Shown one piece after another: positions 18,350 to 27,200 of a DNA stretch of 64,000 bases. Below the pieces are notes generated by a model. The model saw only the letters and a list, made by a program, of their open reading frames with translations. It was not told the origin of the DNA and ran no database searches. The DNA comes from CAZJYI01 sp964550025. GTDB taxonomy: Bacteria > Verrucomicrobiota > Kiritimatiellia > UBA8416 > CAYOBW01. Each line of letters opens with the position of its first letter. Positions within the stretch are counted from its first letter, which is position 1. The position numbers and the translations under genes are program-made. The stretch is taken from the NCBI GenBank assembly GCA_964550025.1, contig CAZJYI010000005.1, forward strand, positions 1 to 64,000, read 5' to 3'.

Positions 18350-19129
18350 GTGAGTAGCAAGGGGTCCAGGAGGCTAGGTAGAGGGTCACGCAAGTCCGCC
18401 GACCGTACGATGGTGACGCTGCTTTACCCCGACCAAGTCGAGCAGTCGATCCTATTCATCCGGGGTCGCAGGGTTCTGTTGGACGAGCAGTTGGCGGCGT
18501 TCTACGGAGTGGAGACCAGAACACTCGTCCAGGCCGTGCGGCGCAATATGGACCGATTTCCCGGTGACTTCATGTTCCAGCTCACCGAAGATGAATGGGG
18601 CGCTTTGAGATCACAAACTGTGATCTCAAGTGTTGACGCGCAACCCGCAGGAACACAGGGAGATGTGGCCAATGGTGATGACTTGAGATCACAATCTGTG
18701 ACCTCAAACAGTGATGCGCGAGTACCTGCAAAACAGAAAGACGCCGTGTCTGTTTTGAGGTCGCAAATTGCGACCTCAAAGAGAGAGACCCGCGGCGGTC
18801 GCCGCTACGCCCCCTACGCGTTCACCGAGCAGGGCGTGGCGATGCTGTCGAGCGTGCTGCGGTCAAAGCAGGCCGTGGCGGTCAATATCGAGATCATGCG
18901 CGCCTTCGTGCGCCTGCGCCAGCTCCTGACCTCGCACAAGGAACTGTCTGCCCGTATCGCCCGCCTCGAACGCGCCATGGAAGAACGCGGCGCAGAGGTT
19001 GATTCGCAGATCGAGGGAATCGTTGCCCTCCTGGCACAGCTCTTCAACCCGCCCGACCCACCGAGGACTGAGATCGGATTCCATACCGGTGACAAGAAGA
19101 GTGGAAGGAAGAAGGGCGGTGCGAAGTGA
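18350..19129 (+). CDS. ORF6N-domain DNA-binding protein with internal palindrome repeats
   Basis: 259 residues with the ORF6N domain seen in phage antirepressor-like and chromosomal regulators: RRVLLDEQLAAFYGVETRTL, RRNMDRFPGDFMFQLTEDEW, then RRYAPYAFTEQGVAMLSSVL and VNIEIMRAFVRLRQL, followed by a coiled-coil-like C-terminus and a basic tail. Between the two halves the peptide LRSQ-xxx-TS occurs three times (residues about 86-145), whereas relatives, as I recall them, usually have one. Each copy is encoded by a DNA palindrome. The start is a GTG at 18350; an internal ATG (Met21) is an alternative. Its stop overlaps the next gene's GTG, suggesting coupling with the sulfatase. No other phage genes are near. 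Confidence 0.82.
   Translation: MSSKGSRRLGRGSRKSADRTMVTLLYPDQVEQSILFIRGRRVLLDEQLAAFYGVETRTLVQAVRRNMDRFPGDFMFQLTEDEWGALRSQTVISSVDAQPAGTQGDVANGDDLRSQSVTSNSDARVPAKQKDAVSVLRSQIATSKRETRGGRRYAPYAFTEQGVAMLSSVLRSKQAVAVNIEIMRAFVRLRQLLTSHKELSARIARLERAMEERGAEVDSQIEGIVALLAQLFNPPDPPRTEIGFHTGDKKSGRKKGGAK
18605..18779. repeat. Three 25-bp palindromes within the ORF6N gene
   Basis: Copies lie at 18605-18629, 18683-18707 and 18755-18779. Each has 11-bp arms around a 3-bp spacer (first copy TTGAGATCACA aac TGTGATCTCAA). Copies 1 and 3 are perfect; copy 2 has one mismatch. In copy 3 both arms changed together (TTGAGGTCGCA/TGCGACCTCAA). Centres are 78 and 72 bp apart, both multiples of three, so the frame is kept. 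Confidence 0.9.
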
Positions 19130-21384
19130 GGATGCGGAACGGCGTCCGGATGGCTTGTGCACCTGCATGCTTTCGCGGTTCAGTTGCTGCCTCCAGGTTG
19201 ACGGGGAGAACTACTGTTCTCTCTCTCGTTTTGGTCACGATGGTCACTCCGTTGCTGATCTTCGCGCCCGGATCGGTTCCCCTCGTCTACGCGGGACCCG
19301 GGCCCAATGTGCTGTTCATCTCGGTCGACGATTTGAATGACTGGGTCGGCTGTCTCGGAGGACACCCCCAGGCCAGGACTCCGAACATGGACCGCCTGGC
19401 CGCCTCGGGGACGCTGTTCTCCAATGCCTATTGCCCGGCGGCATCGTGCAATCCTTCCCGCTCAGCCATCCTGTCCGGCATCCCGCCACACCGCAGCGGG
19501 CTGTACATCAACGAGCAGAAGATGCGGGAGGTCATGCCCGATGCGGAGTTGATGCCGAAGTACTTTTCGCGGCGCGGCTACCACTCCGCGGGTTCCGGCA
19601 AGATCCTGCACTACTTCATCGATGCCAACTCCTGGGACGACTACTTCCCGAACAAGGAGAAGGAGAATCCCTTCCCGCGGACGTTCTACCCGGAGAAGCG
19701 CCCCGTCAATCTCCCCTACGAGAAGTGGATGTACGTCGAGTGCGATTGGGCCCCGTTGAATCGCACGCTCGAACAGTACGGGGGTGACTATCTCGTGGCC
19801 GACTGGATCGGCAGGCAGCTCCGCCGGGATCACGGCAAGCCATTCTTCCTGGCCTGCGGGATCTACCGCCCGCACCTGCCCTGGTTCGTGCCGCAGGAGT
19901 ACTACGACCTGTTTCCGCTGGAAACCGTGCAGCTTCCGCCGGGGATCAAGGAGGACGACCTCGCGGACGTACCCGAGGAAGGCCGCCGCCTGGCCGCGGA
20001 CCGCTATCTGCCGCACATCCGCAAGCACGGTCAGTGGCGCAAGGGCGTGCAGGGATACCTCGCTTCCATTGCGTTTGCCGACGACATGGTCGGACGTGTG
20101 CTGGACGCCCTGGACAACAGTGGCCTGGACGACGGCACGATCGTGGTCCTGTGGAGCGACCACGGTTGGCACCTGGGGGAGAAGGCGCATTGGCGTAAGT
20201 TCACCGGGTGGCGCGTGTGTGACCGCGTGCCGCTGATCATCCGTGTTCCCAGGGGCGCCCCGGGCCTGCCCGCCGGCACGAAGCCCGGTTCGGTTTGTTC
20301 CCGCCCGGTGAATCTCGTCGACCTGTTCAAGACGCTGAATGCGCTCTGCGGACTACCGTCCAAAGCCGGTATCGGTGGCAATAGCCTGGTTCCCCTCCTG
20401 GCGGACCCGGAGGCGCCGTGGCCACACGCGTCGACGACCTTTTTCGGCCACCCGAAACGCCACGCGGTCAGTACCGAACGGTTCCGCTACATTCACTATA
20501 TCAACGGCGCGGAGGAGCTCTACGACATCGCTGCCGATCCCTATGAGTGGACCAACCTCGCCGGCAGGGCTGAATGCCGGACGGAGCTTGCCCGGATGCG
20601 GTCGCTCGTGCCATGCGATCGCACGCCCTTCGTTCGCGCGTCTTCCGCGCCCATACGGGCGCGGGAGCCTCGCAAGACGGCCCCGCCGCTCAAGCAGGCG
20701 CCCGTGGACTTCAACCACCCGCCGCGAGCGTACGCGCCGCGGGAGCTGCGTGGGTGGAACGTGTTCGTCGAGAAGCAGCTTCTCGATGAGCAGCCCGAGC
20801 TGGCGCGGAAAGCGCTGGAACGCCTGGCAGAGAAGCTGGGGGAGGCCGGGGCCGCGTTGCCGCGGGCGGCGCTACCGGACCTGCGCAAGCTCCGGCTCTT
20901 CCTGATGTACGGGCCCCGGGCGAAGGGAGGGGGACGCAACAACGGCCTGGAGTACTTCCGGGGCGATGCGCCAAAGTACCACGACTGGCTTGACCCGCGC
21001 ATGGGCTCCAGCATCGTCGTCTTCGATGCTGCGAACTATGTGCAGATTTCCGATCTGTGGGCGATCAAGGCGCTTGTGCACGAGCTGGCGCACGCGCAAC
21101 ACCTGGAACACTGGCCCGAAGACCATCCTCCGGTCTTTGACACCTGGGAGCAGGCGATGAAAGCCGGCCTGTTCAAGACCGTCCACCCCGATGACAAGAA
21201 CGCTCACAGTCCCAACTACGCGGCGCAGAACCATCTCGAGTACTTTGCCGAATTGAGCGCGATGTACTTCGTGGGCGCCAACTACTGGCCGCGCGACCGC
21301 GAGGGACTCAAGGCGTATGATCCGAACGGCTACCGGCTGGTTGAGACGCTGTGGGGGATCGGCGATACTGGGGGACCTCAGTAG
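19126..21384 (+). CDS. Secreted sulfatase fused to an HExxH metallopeptidase domain
   Basis: 752 residues. A signal peptide ends near residue 57. The N-terminal 470 residues are a type I sulfatase of the iduronate-2-sulfatase/choline-sulfatase group: NVLFISVDDLNDWVG (metal Asp pair), CNPSR with the formylglycine Cys at residue 108, GSGKI, and LWSDHGWHLGEKAHWRK. From about residue 530 a second domain carries HELAHAQH (652-659) and, about 50 residues on, HLEYFAELSAMYF, the pattern of a zinc metallopeptidase with a downstream Glu ligand. The start GTG overlaps the ORF6N stop; an ATG two codons later is possible. It likely desulfates polysaccharide outside the cytoplasm; what the peptidase part cuts is unknown. 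Confidence 0.85.
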   Translation: MRMRNGVRMACAPACFRGSVAASRLTGRTTVLSLVLVTMVTPLLIFAPGSVPLVYAGPGPNVLFISVDDLNDWVGCLGGHPQARTPNMDRLAASGTLFSNAYCPAASCNPSRSAILSGIPPHRSGLYINEQKMREVMPDAELMPKYFSRRGYHSAGSGKILHYFIDANSWDDYFPNKEKENPFPRTFYPEKRPVNLPYEKWMYVECDWAPLNRTLEQYGGDYLVADWIGRQLRRDHGKPFFLACGIYRPHLPWFVPQEYYDLFPLETVQLPPGIKEDDLADVPEEGRRLAADRYLPHIRKHGQWRKGVQGYLASIAFADDMVGRVLDALDNSGLDDGTIVVLWSDHGWHLGEKAHWRKFTGWRVCDRVPLIIRVPRGAPGLPAGTKPGSVCSRPVNLVDLFKTLNALCGLPSKAGIGGNSLVPLLADPEAPWPHASTTFFGHPKRHAVSTERFRYIHYINGAEELYDIAADPYEWTNLAGRAECRTELARMRSLVPCDRTPFVRASSAPIRAREPRKTAPPLKQAPVDFNHPPRAYAPRELRGWNVFVEKQLLDEQPELARKALERLAEKLGEAGAALPRAALPDLRKLRLFLMYGPRAKGGGRNNGLEYFRGDAPKYHDWLDPRMGSSIVVFDAANYVQISDLWAIKALVHELAHAQHLEHWPEDHPPVFDTWEQAMKAGLFKTVHPDDKNAHSPNYAAQNHLEYFAELSAMYFVGANYWPRDREGLKAYDPNGYRLVETLWGIGDTGGPQ

Positions 21385-21831
21385 CCTTGCCACAGTCGCA
21401 CTCTGCCATCGCCGCCAAAGGTCGCCAGCCAGGTTCCTTTTGGCGACCAGAGCGCTCCACGGATGTCCGGGTGGTTCAGCTTTGTCAGCAGGTCGCCTGA
21501 GTCGCCGTCCCAGATGCAGACCGCTTCGCCTTGCGCGCCGCGTTCGCCCCACGTGACAATATGCGTGCGGTCCGGTGCATACCGCGTGAAGCCGGCATCT
21601 CCGCTCTCACCCGGCAGCACGATCTCATCTCCTCCTCGGCGGAGCTCCTGGTAGAAGAGCAGGGGAAGCACGTCAAGCAGCCCCAACGGATCCTCATCCC
21701 CAATGCGCATGCAGAAGTAGTCGGCGCGGTCGTACCCCCACGTGCGTGGGACCGGTTGTTCGGCACCCGGCCGCGAGAAACCCGGTGGCGAGGAACAGTG
21801 GAACGACCATCTTTGACGGCGCAAGACTCAT
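21378..21831 (-). pseudogene. Frameshifted lipoprotein with WD40-like C-terminus
   Basis: Translation from the ATG at 21831 gives a lipoprotein signal (PLFLATGFLAAGC, lipobox LAAGC) and then runs into nonsense after GCRTTGPT. In the neighbouring frame the protein continues sensibly: TWGYDRADYFCMRIGDEDPL, then IVTWGERGAQGEAVCIWDGD and a final WSPKGTWLATFGGDGRVRLWQ typical of a WD40 blade. The change of frame falls near 21740-21770. Either the gene is broken or the assembly has an indel. The start overlaps the PIN-toxin stop (ATGA), and the 3' end overlaps the sulfatase-peptidase end by seven bases. Confidence 0.6.
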
Positions 21832-22286
21832 GGTCTTGCTCGTGTTCCAGTCTTCATGCCGGTCTTCAGAGATGGACATTCCACGACAACGCGAGGGAAA
21901 TAGGTCTTGAAACGTCCTTGGTCGGCCGTCGCCAGGCGCCAGCCCATAGTCTGGGCGTGCGCTCCAATGAAGAAATCGGGAAGGGGCATGGCGGGCGAGT
22001 CTTTGCCGGATTGCCGCAGGCGGCGTTTGCGGTAGGTATTGTAGGCCTTCGCGCAGACATCTGAAGCGGCAGCCGGCACATCCAGTATCACGACACCCCA
22101 GGTGCGGATACGGTCTGCAACGGTTTCCGGATGCCGAGAGCCCACGCAGAGCTCTGCAAGAGTCACGGCGTTGATGGCGGCGCCATCAACGCGGACGGCC
22201 CGTGCTATCGCCTTTCTGGCCCAGCGGGAGAACTCCGATCCTGGGTCGGACGCGTAGACAAGAACGTTGGTGTCGAGGAGGGTCAT
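21828..22286 (-). CDS. VapC-like PIN-domain ribonuclease toxin
   Basis: 152 residues with a PIN-domain layout: LLDTNVLVYA supplies the first acidic residue, LAELCVGSR the conserved Glu, and PLPDFFIGAHAQTMGWRLATAD the C-terminal acidic pair before the last strand. VapC toxins are Mg-dependent endoribonucleases that attack tRNA or rRNA. The start overlaps the partner antitoxin stop by four bases. The C-terminal tail (TGMKTGTRARP) is basic and not conserved. All acidic residues appear intact. Confidence 0.85.
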   Translation of the reverse strand: MTLLDTNVLVYASDPGSEFSRWARKAIARAVRVDGAAINAVTLAELCVGSRHPETVADRIRTWGVVILDVPAAASDVCAKAYNTYRKRRLRQSGKDSPAMPLPDFFIGAHAQTMGWRLATADQGRFKTYFPRVVVECPSLKTGMKTGTRARP

Positions 22287-22513
22287 GGTTCGCGCGTAAT
22301 CCGTCGGAGCTCATCCCAGGACAATTCGATGCCGAGAGGGTTCTCCTCGATCGCTCTGAGACAGGCTGAGTGACTGATGTTCTCCGGGGGGTCAGGTTTT
22401 TCCAGGCGTACGAGCAGGAAGCGTCCTTCGCCCTGCTCCTGTACGTCGAAGACGTCACCGGGGTGCGCACGTCCGATGATCACACGTTTCTTTGCATCTG
22501 CCGTCACTGTCAT
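22283..22513 (-). CDS. VapB-like antitoxin
   Basis: 76 residues starting at the ATG at 22513. The N-terminal segment TVTADAKKRVIIGRAHPGDVFDV resembles an AbrB/SpoVT swapped-hairpin DNA-binding domain, followed by an acidic toxin-binding tail (RAIEENPLGIELSWDELR). The longer frame upstream runs through repeat DNA and is not used. Directly precedes and overlaps the PIN toxin, so it should neutralise the toxin and autoregulate the operon. Confidence 0.8.
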   Translation of the reverse strand: MTVTADAKKRVIIGRAHPGDVFDVQEQGEGRFLLVRLEKPDPPENISHSACLRAIEENPLGIELSWDELRRITREP

Positions 22514-22712
22514 AGTGGGATATTCCCACCAGATCGGTTGGAAGTCAAGGAGAACCGGCGGGGGAGATGGGTGCTCCGCGGTCTCGTCTCTTGCGTTCCC
22601 GAAACGCGGTCCGGGTGTGACCGGACCCTCCACAGTCAGAGACACCGGTCTTGCAACGCTGGTCTGACGGGCCACACCCCGTCCGTCCCGTGTATTCCAA
22701 ACCTGCGCTGCG

Positions 22713-22791
22713 GTTTGTAGTGCGCCCGTCAGGGCGTCGCTCGCCTCGCACGTTCGCACCATGGGGACGCTCTTACGAGCGCACTACGAAC
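22713..22791. repeat. Inverted pair of GTAGT hairpin elements
   Basis: Two units of the same family face each other at 22713-22738 (GTTTGTAGTGCGCCCGTCAG...) and 22763-22791 (ending GCGCACTACGAAC). They sit in the 436-bp gap 22514-22949 between the antitoxin start and the propeller lipoprotein end, where I see no gene. Confidence 0.7.
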
Positions 22792-22949
22792 GGGGGAACC
22801 CAGGCCTTGGGGTCGTGTCCGCAAGAGCGTCTTCCGGCCATCCAGCGGGGGCCGTGAACTCGACCGCAAGATGCTTGAATTGCTGCAGCGGTACTGATCT
22901 CGGCTGGTGGTTCCCGTAGCGCGCACGAAGATCATTGCGCGGTTCGCAT

Positions 22950-24194
22950 CTACCGCAGCTTCAATACCGATAGCGTGTTCACCGGGTCGGGCCCCTGGTT
23001 CTTCAGCCCCCACTCGGGGACGCAGTAGTCGAAGTTGACGATGATGAGCTCGTCGCCGCGCAGGCAGGGCTCGCAGGGCTGATCGAGCAGACCGGTGGAA
23101 CCGTCGTCGTCGTCATTCTCCCACAGCATGGTGATCTTGCCGGTTGCGGCCTCCATGGCGTGGATCGAGTTGCGCTTTGAATTGGCAATGTAGATGATGT
23201 CGCGGGTGGTGTCGCAGACGATGCCGTCACAGCACTGCATCTCCTCGTCGTCGGCGATGGTCTCCTGCTTGATCACTTTGCCGTCTGCGTCGAAGGACAC
23301 CCTGAACATCACGCCGTCACCGAAGTTGCCGGTGTAGAGGTTGCCCTTGCTGTCGAAGCACACGCCGTCGGCGCCGGCGGTTTCGCCCTCGCCGCCGAAG
23401 TCCTTGGCCGTGAACTGCGCGATCATGTGCGAGCCTTCGGCATTGGGCTTGGAGTCCGCGCCCTTGAGATCGAGATGCACCGTGCCGGCGTTCATCTCGT
23501 CCATGCCGATACGGAAGATGGCGCTCTGGTGCTTCTTGTCGGGCACGTCGAGGAACGTGTCGCTCACGTAGACGTCATTACCTTTCCAACGTACGGCGTT
23601 GGCCAGCTTGAAACCGTCCACGGCCACGACGCAGTTCGTTGCCTTGCCGTCCTTGACGATGAGCTTCAGCAGGCGCGACTTGTACTCCTTGCTGATGAAG
23701 TACTGGTTGTCGGCAATATAGAGGTTGCCGTCCGGACCGAACTCGAGCCCCATCGGGTGGACCATGCCGGACTCGGGATGTTTGGGCAGCATGGCGAAGA
23801 CTTCCATGTTCTTCGTGCCGTCCTCGGCAATCGTGATCTTCATGATCTTGCCGGGGTGGTTCGTGGGGTCGACGTAGTTGGGGACCGAGAGGTAGACGTT
23901 GTTGTCCTTGTCGAGGGCCAGTCCGTCGGGCACGTTGATCGCCTCACCCATGGGAGGGAGAAAGAGCTTCGGGGGATCGAGCAGCTTTGCTTCGGCGGGC
24001 GCGGCAGGTTCCGCCGCCGGGGCGGCCGGCTCTGCTGCAGGCTCGGTGGGCTCTGCCGCGGGTTTGACAGGCTCCTCGGTCGGGGGCGGAGGAGGTTCCG
24101 GGGCCGGCTCGGCGGGTGGTGTGGGCGGCTTGCAGCCGGCGATGACGATGGCGGCGATGATCGTGATACCCAGCAGTGCGACAGCTCTCCTCAT
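22950..24194 (-). CDS. SMP-30/NHL-type beta-propeller lipoprotein
   Basis: 414 residues. Signal ITIIAAIVIAGC carries a lipobox, so the protein is lipid-anchored. Residues 22-68 are a Pro/Ala/Glu linker (PAEPAPEPPPPPTEE) that should span the periplasm or peptidoglycan. The rest is a propeller of the gluconolactonase/SMP-30/NHL type: VPDGLALDKDNNVYLS, GLEFGPDGNLYIADN, DGVCFDSKGNLYTGNFGDG and DGIVCDTTRDIIYIANS. Calcium-dependent lactonase activity is possible but the catalytic residues cannot be fixed by eye. GGGAGG precedes the ATG. Follows the giant CotH gene on the same strand. Confidence 0.85.
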   Translation of the reverse strand: MRRAVALLGITIIAAIVIAGCKPPTPPAEPAPEPPPPPTEEPVKPAAEPTEPAAEPAAPAAEPAAPAEAKLLDPPKLFLPPMGEAINVPDGLALDKDNNVYLSVPNYVDPTNHPGKIMKITIAEDGTKNMEVFAMLPKHPESGMVHPMGLEFGPDGNLYIADNQYFISKEYKSRLLKLIVKDGKATNCVVAVDGFKLANAVRWKGNDVYVSDTFLDVPDKKHQSAIFRIGMDEMNAGTVHLDLKGADSKPNAEGSHMIAQFTAKDFGGEGETAGADGVCFDSKGNLYTGNFGDGVMFRVSFDADGKVIKQETIADDEEMQCCDGIVCDTTRDIIYIANSKRNSIHAMEAATGKITMLWENDDDDGSTGLLDQPCEPCLRGDELIIVNFDYCVPEWGLKNQGPDPVNTLSVLKLR

Positions 24195-24287
24195 GGTCTT
24201 CCTCCCCTGGTATGGTGTTTGAGAAGGCCCTCATACAACCATTGCGCACCCCTGATGTCAACCGCACACACGGGGTTTTGTGGGCGG

Positions 24288-27200
24288 TCACGGCAGGACG
24301 CGCAGTCGGTAGAAGCGTTGGAGACGGGTGACGGACTGGGTGTCTACGACGGTGGCCGGGGTACCGCCGGCGCCGACGACCAACGGTGCCCAATCCGGGT
24401 GGAGCAGCGTGTCGACCCACTCTACAGAATAGAGGATTGATGAGGGGGCGTCCCATTCGAGCGTGATGGCACTCGGCCCCGCGAAGATCGAGAGCGAGGG
24501 CGGCGGGATGGGCGCGGCGGCCCCCGGCGTGGGGGAGGCGGCCGTCCAGTTTGCGGGTGCGTTCCCGGTGATCAGCACGGAGGAGCGGCTCAGCGATTGG
24601 CCGATACCGTCGGCGGATGCGGGCCACGCGCCATGGTCGAAGTAGATGACTTCGTCGACCAGTACCCAGGAAACCGGGTCTTCGGGAGTGTCGGGAGCCT
24701 GGGGACGTTCGAGGGTGATGCGGTCGCCACGGTTGGACAGCCGACCGGCATAGGGTCCGAACAACTTGACGCTGCCGTCGGCGAGGCCGTACGTGGACAG
24801 GAAATCCAGCCGATTTGACGCGACGGCCGGATCGAAGTTGACCACCAGCAGTTCTTCTCCGGACGCCAGCGATGTGTCCGGCGGGAAGACGTACTCCACG
24901 CCCCCGCTGAGCCGCCACGTACCGACGGCGTTGCTGAAGGCGACCGTGGCCGTTGTGGGGTTGGCCAACTCGATGTACTCGTGGAACGCATTGTCCTCCG
25001 GATGCATCGCCGTGGGAGGCGGATGGTACATGATCTCCGTGATCCGTACGTCCAGGGCAAGGGTCAGCACGTTGGTCTGGCCGAGGGTCTCCGGCATGGT
25101 GTACCATGCATCGTGTCCGTCGGGGTGCCGCCCCCAGGAGACGGAGTTCTCCAGTCCGCGGTAGCGTACGCAGTCCGCAACCCGGTCGTGTCCGTTTCCG
25201 GGCAGGTAGCTGATGAAGACGGACTCTCCTCCTTTGCTCAGCCCGAAACCGCTGCCCGGCGGGTTGTTGAAGTGGCGGACCTCGTCGAACACGATCCAGC
25301 GCTTGCCCGGGAGCGCCGTGTTGGTGGGAATGGGCCACTTGTCGAGCGCCGTGATGTCGTCGCTCAGGTACCAGTGGTTCAGGACGATCGTGGAGGCCGT
25401 CGTGTTGAACAGCTCGAGCGCGTCGTTGGAGAACCATGGCGCCTGGTAGTCGGTGTGGGCCTGTACCTCGTTGATGACCACATCCCGCGCGGGGGGCGGG
25501 TCGGGCAGGCCGGGTGACCCGCCAATGACGGCGCTGGCACGCCAATGACCGCCGTAGCTGAGCCATTCCCCGTCCTGCGCCGCGGCGGGATCGATAGGTA
25601 CCAGGGAGTGGCCGGCCCCGTCGGCACAGAGCGGCCAGCCCGGCCCGTCGTTGTAAGCGAACGCGACCACGCCGGTTCCCAGCGCATCGAGCAGTTCGAC
25701 CGCCTCGCCATTGTCGTCGAGCTCGCCGCGATACGTTCCCGCGACGGGCAGTCCGGCGCCATAGCGGTTCGTGAAGGCCGTCATATCGCGAACGACTACC
25801 ACGCATTCCCCGGGTGGGAGCAGTGAGATCGCGCTGTCCGTGAAGTCAAACGTAACGCCATTTACGAGCCGGACCCCGTGCAGGGAGATGGTCCCGGTGC
25901 CGGCGTTCATGACTTCGACGAACTCGGCCGTGCGACCAACGGGGTGATACATTACCTCGCTGATCCGCAGGTCTCTTGCGCCCACCAGGAAGGTTGCCTC
26001 CGTCAGCGCACTCCATTCTCCGGCCTGGCGCGTTCTGGCTCTCACAACGGTGGTGCGCGCCAGCCGGGTCGTCACGACGCTTGTGCCGACGTAGGCCGCC
26101 GGGTTTGCGGTTCCCCCTTCAAGTCGCGGATCGGTGCCGTCCAAGGTGTATAGCATTTCCCCCGTTCCCGCGGGCAACAGGACGACCTCATCGCCGGCGG
26201 ACATGCGGCCGCCGTGAGGTTCCACGGTTGGCGCGGATAGCGCGGGATACAGGCCGTCGGACTTGTATCGATTGAGCACGAACTGCGAGCGGACGGGGAA
26301 GTATTCCGTGAGAAGACGGTTCTGCTCGGTCATCCATTCCGCATCGCGTGTGTACGGTGAGCTGCGGCGGTAGTCGCCCCAGCGGGCCGATTCGGCGATA
26401 ATGGCGCGATCCAGCGCGTCGGCATGCTGCATCCACCGGTCGGCACAGCGCTGAGGGGTGAGAGCGCCCTGGTTGAAGAAGTGGCGGTGGAGGCGGTCGG
26501 CAAACCGGACCTGGTATTCCAGTTGGCTCTCGAGTGTGCCGCGAATTCCGACAGGGTCGAGCGGCTTGGTTGTGGCCGTGGGCGATTCCAAAACCCGCTC
26601 GGAGTCCCAGCAATAGACCTGCCAGGGGAGCTGTTCGGGGCCGCCGCCGGCTGCCCGCCAGTTGCCGCCGGTCTTGAGATCGGCGTTGGCCCCATACCGG
26701 TTGATGATCTGGTAGTCGATGTAGTGGTCGACATCGAGCGCCTGTTGAATGGCTTGCCAGTCACCGCCGGACACCAGGGACTTCATGGCGTTCCACGAGG
26801 CGTTGGCGGCCGTCGAGTCGCCGTCGATCCACTGCGAGCCGTTTCGAGCGAAGAGCGTGTCTTCATCGCCCCCGTTGTAGGCGGCGTAGTGCGCGGCATC
26901 CTGGCGCTCCGCCAGATTGTGGACGCCCCAGTAGAGTCCGTTGACGTAGAGGTGAACCAGGAAACCGCGCCCAGCGGCGGGGTTTCCCATCTCGAGCATG
27001 GCATCGCGTACCCATTGGTCGCGGATCATCGATCCCTTGTCTCGCTGCCCGCCGCTCCAATGGATCCACGAGTTGTTGTAGCCCGCCCGGAATACGATGA
27101 CGTTGAACTCCCGGACGGGAGACTCCGGGAACAGCTCCTCGCGGAGCTTGGTTGGGCCGTAGGTCTCGCGAAAACGCAGGCTCAGCGAGTGTTTTGCCGT

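Noticed and set aside
18350..19129. Prophage indicated by the ORF6N protein
   Set aside because: No integrase, capsid, lysis or replication gene is nearby; ORF6N proteins also occur as chromosomal regulators.
23944..25806. 620-codon minus-strand frame overlapping the CotH and propeller genes
   Set aside because: Arg-rich and out of frame with both recognised proteins.
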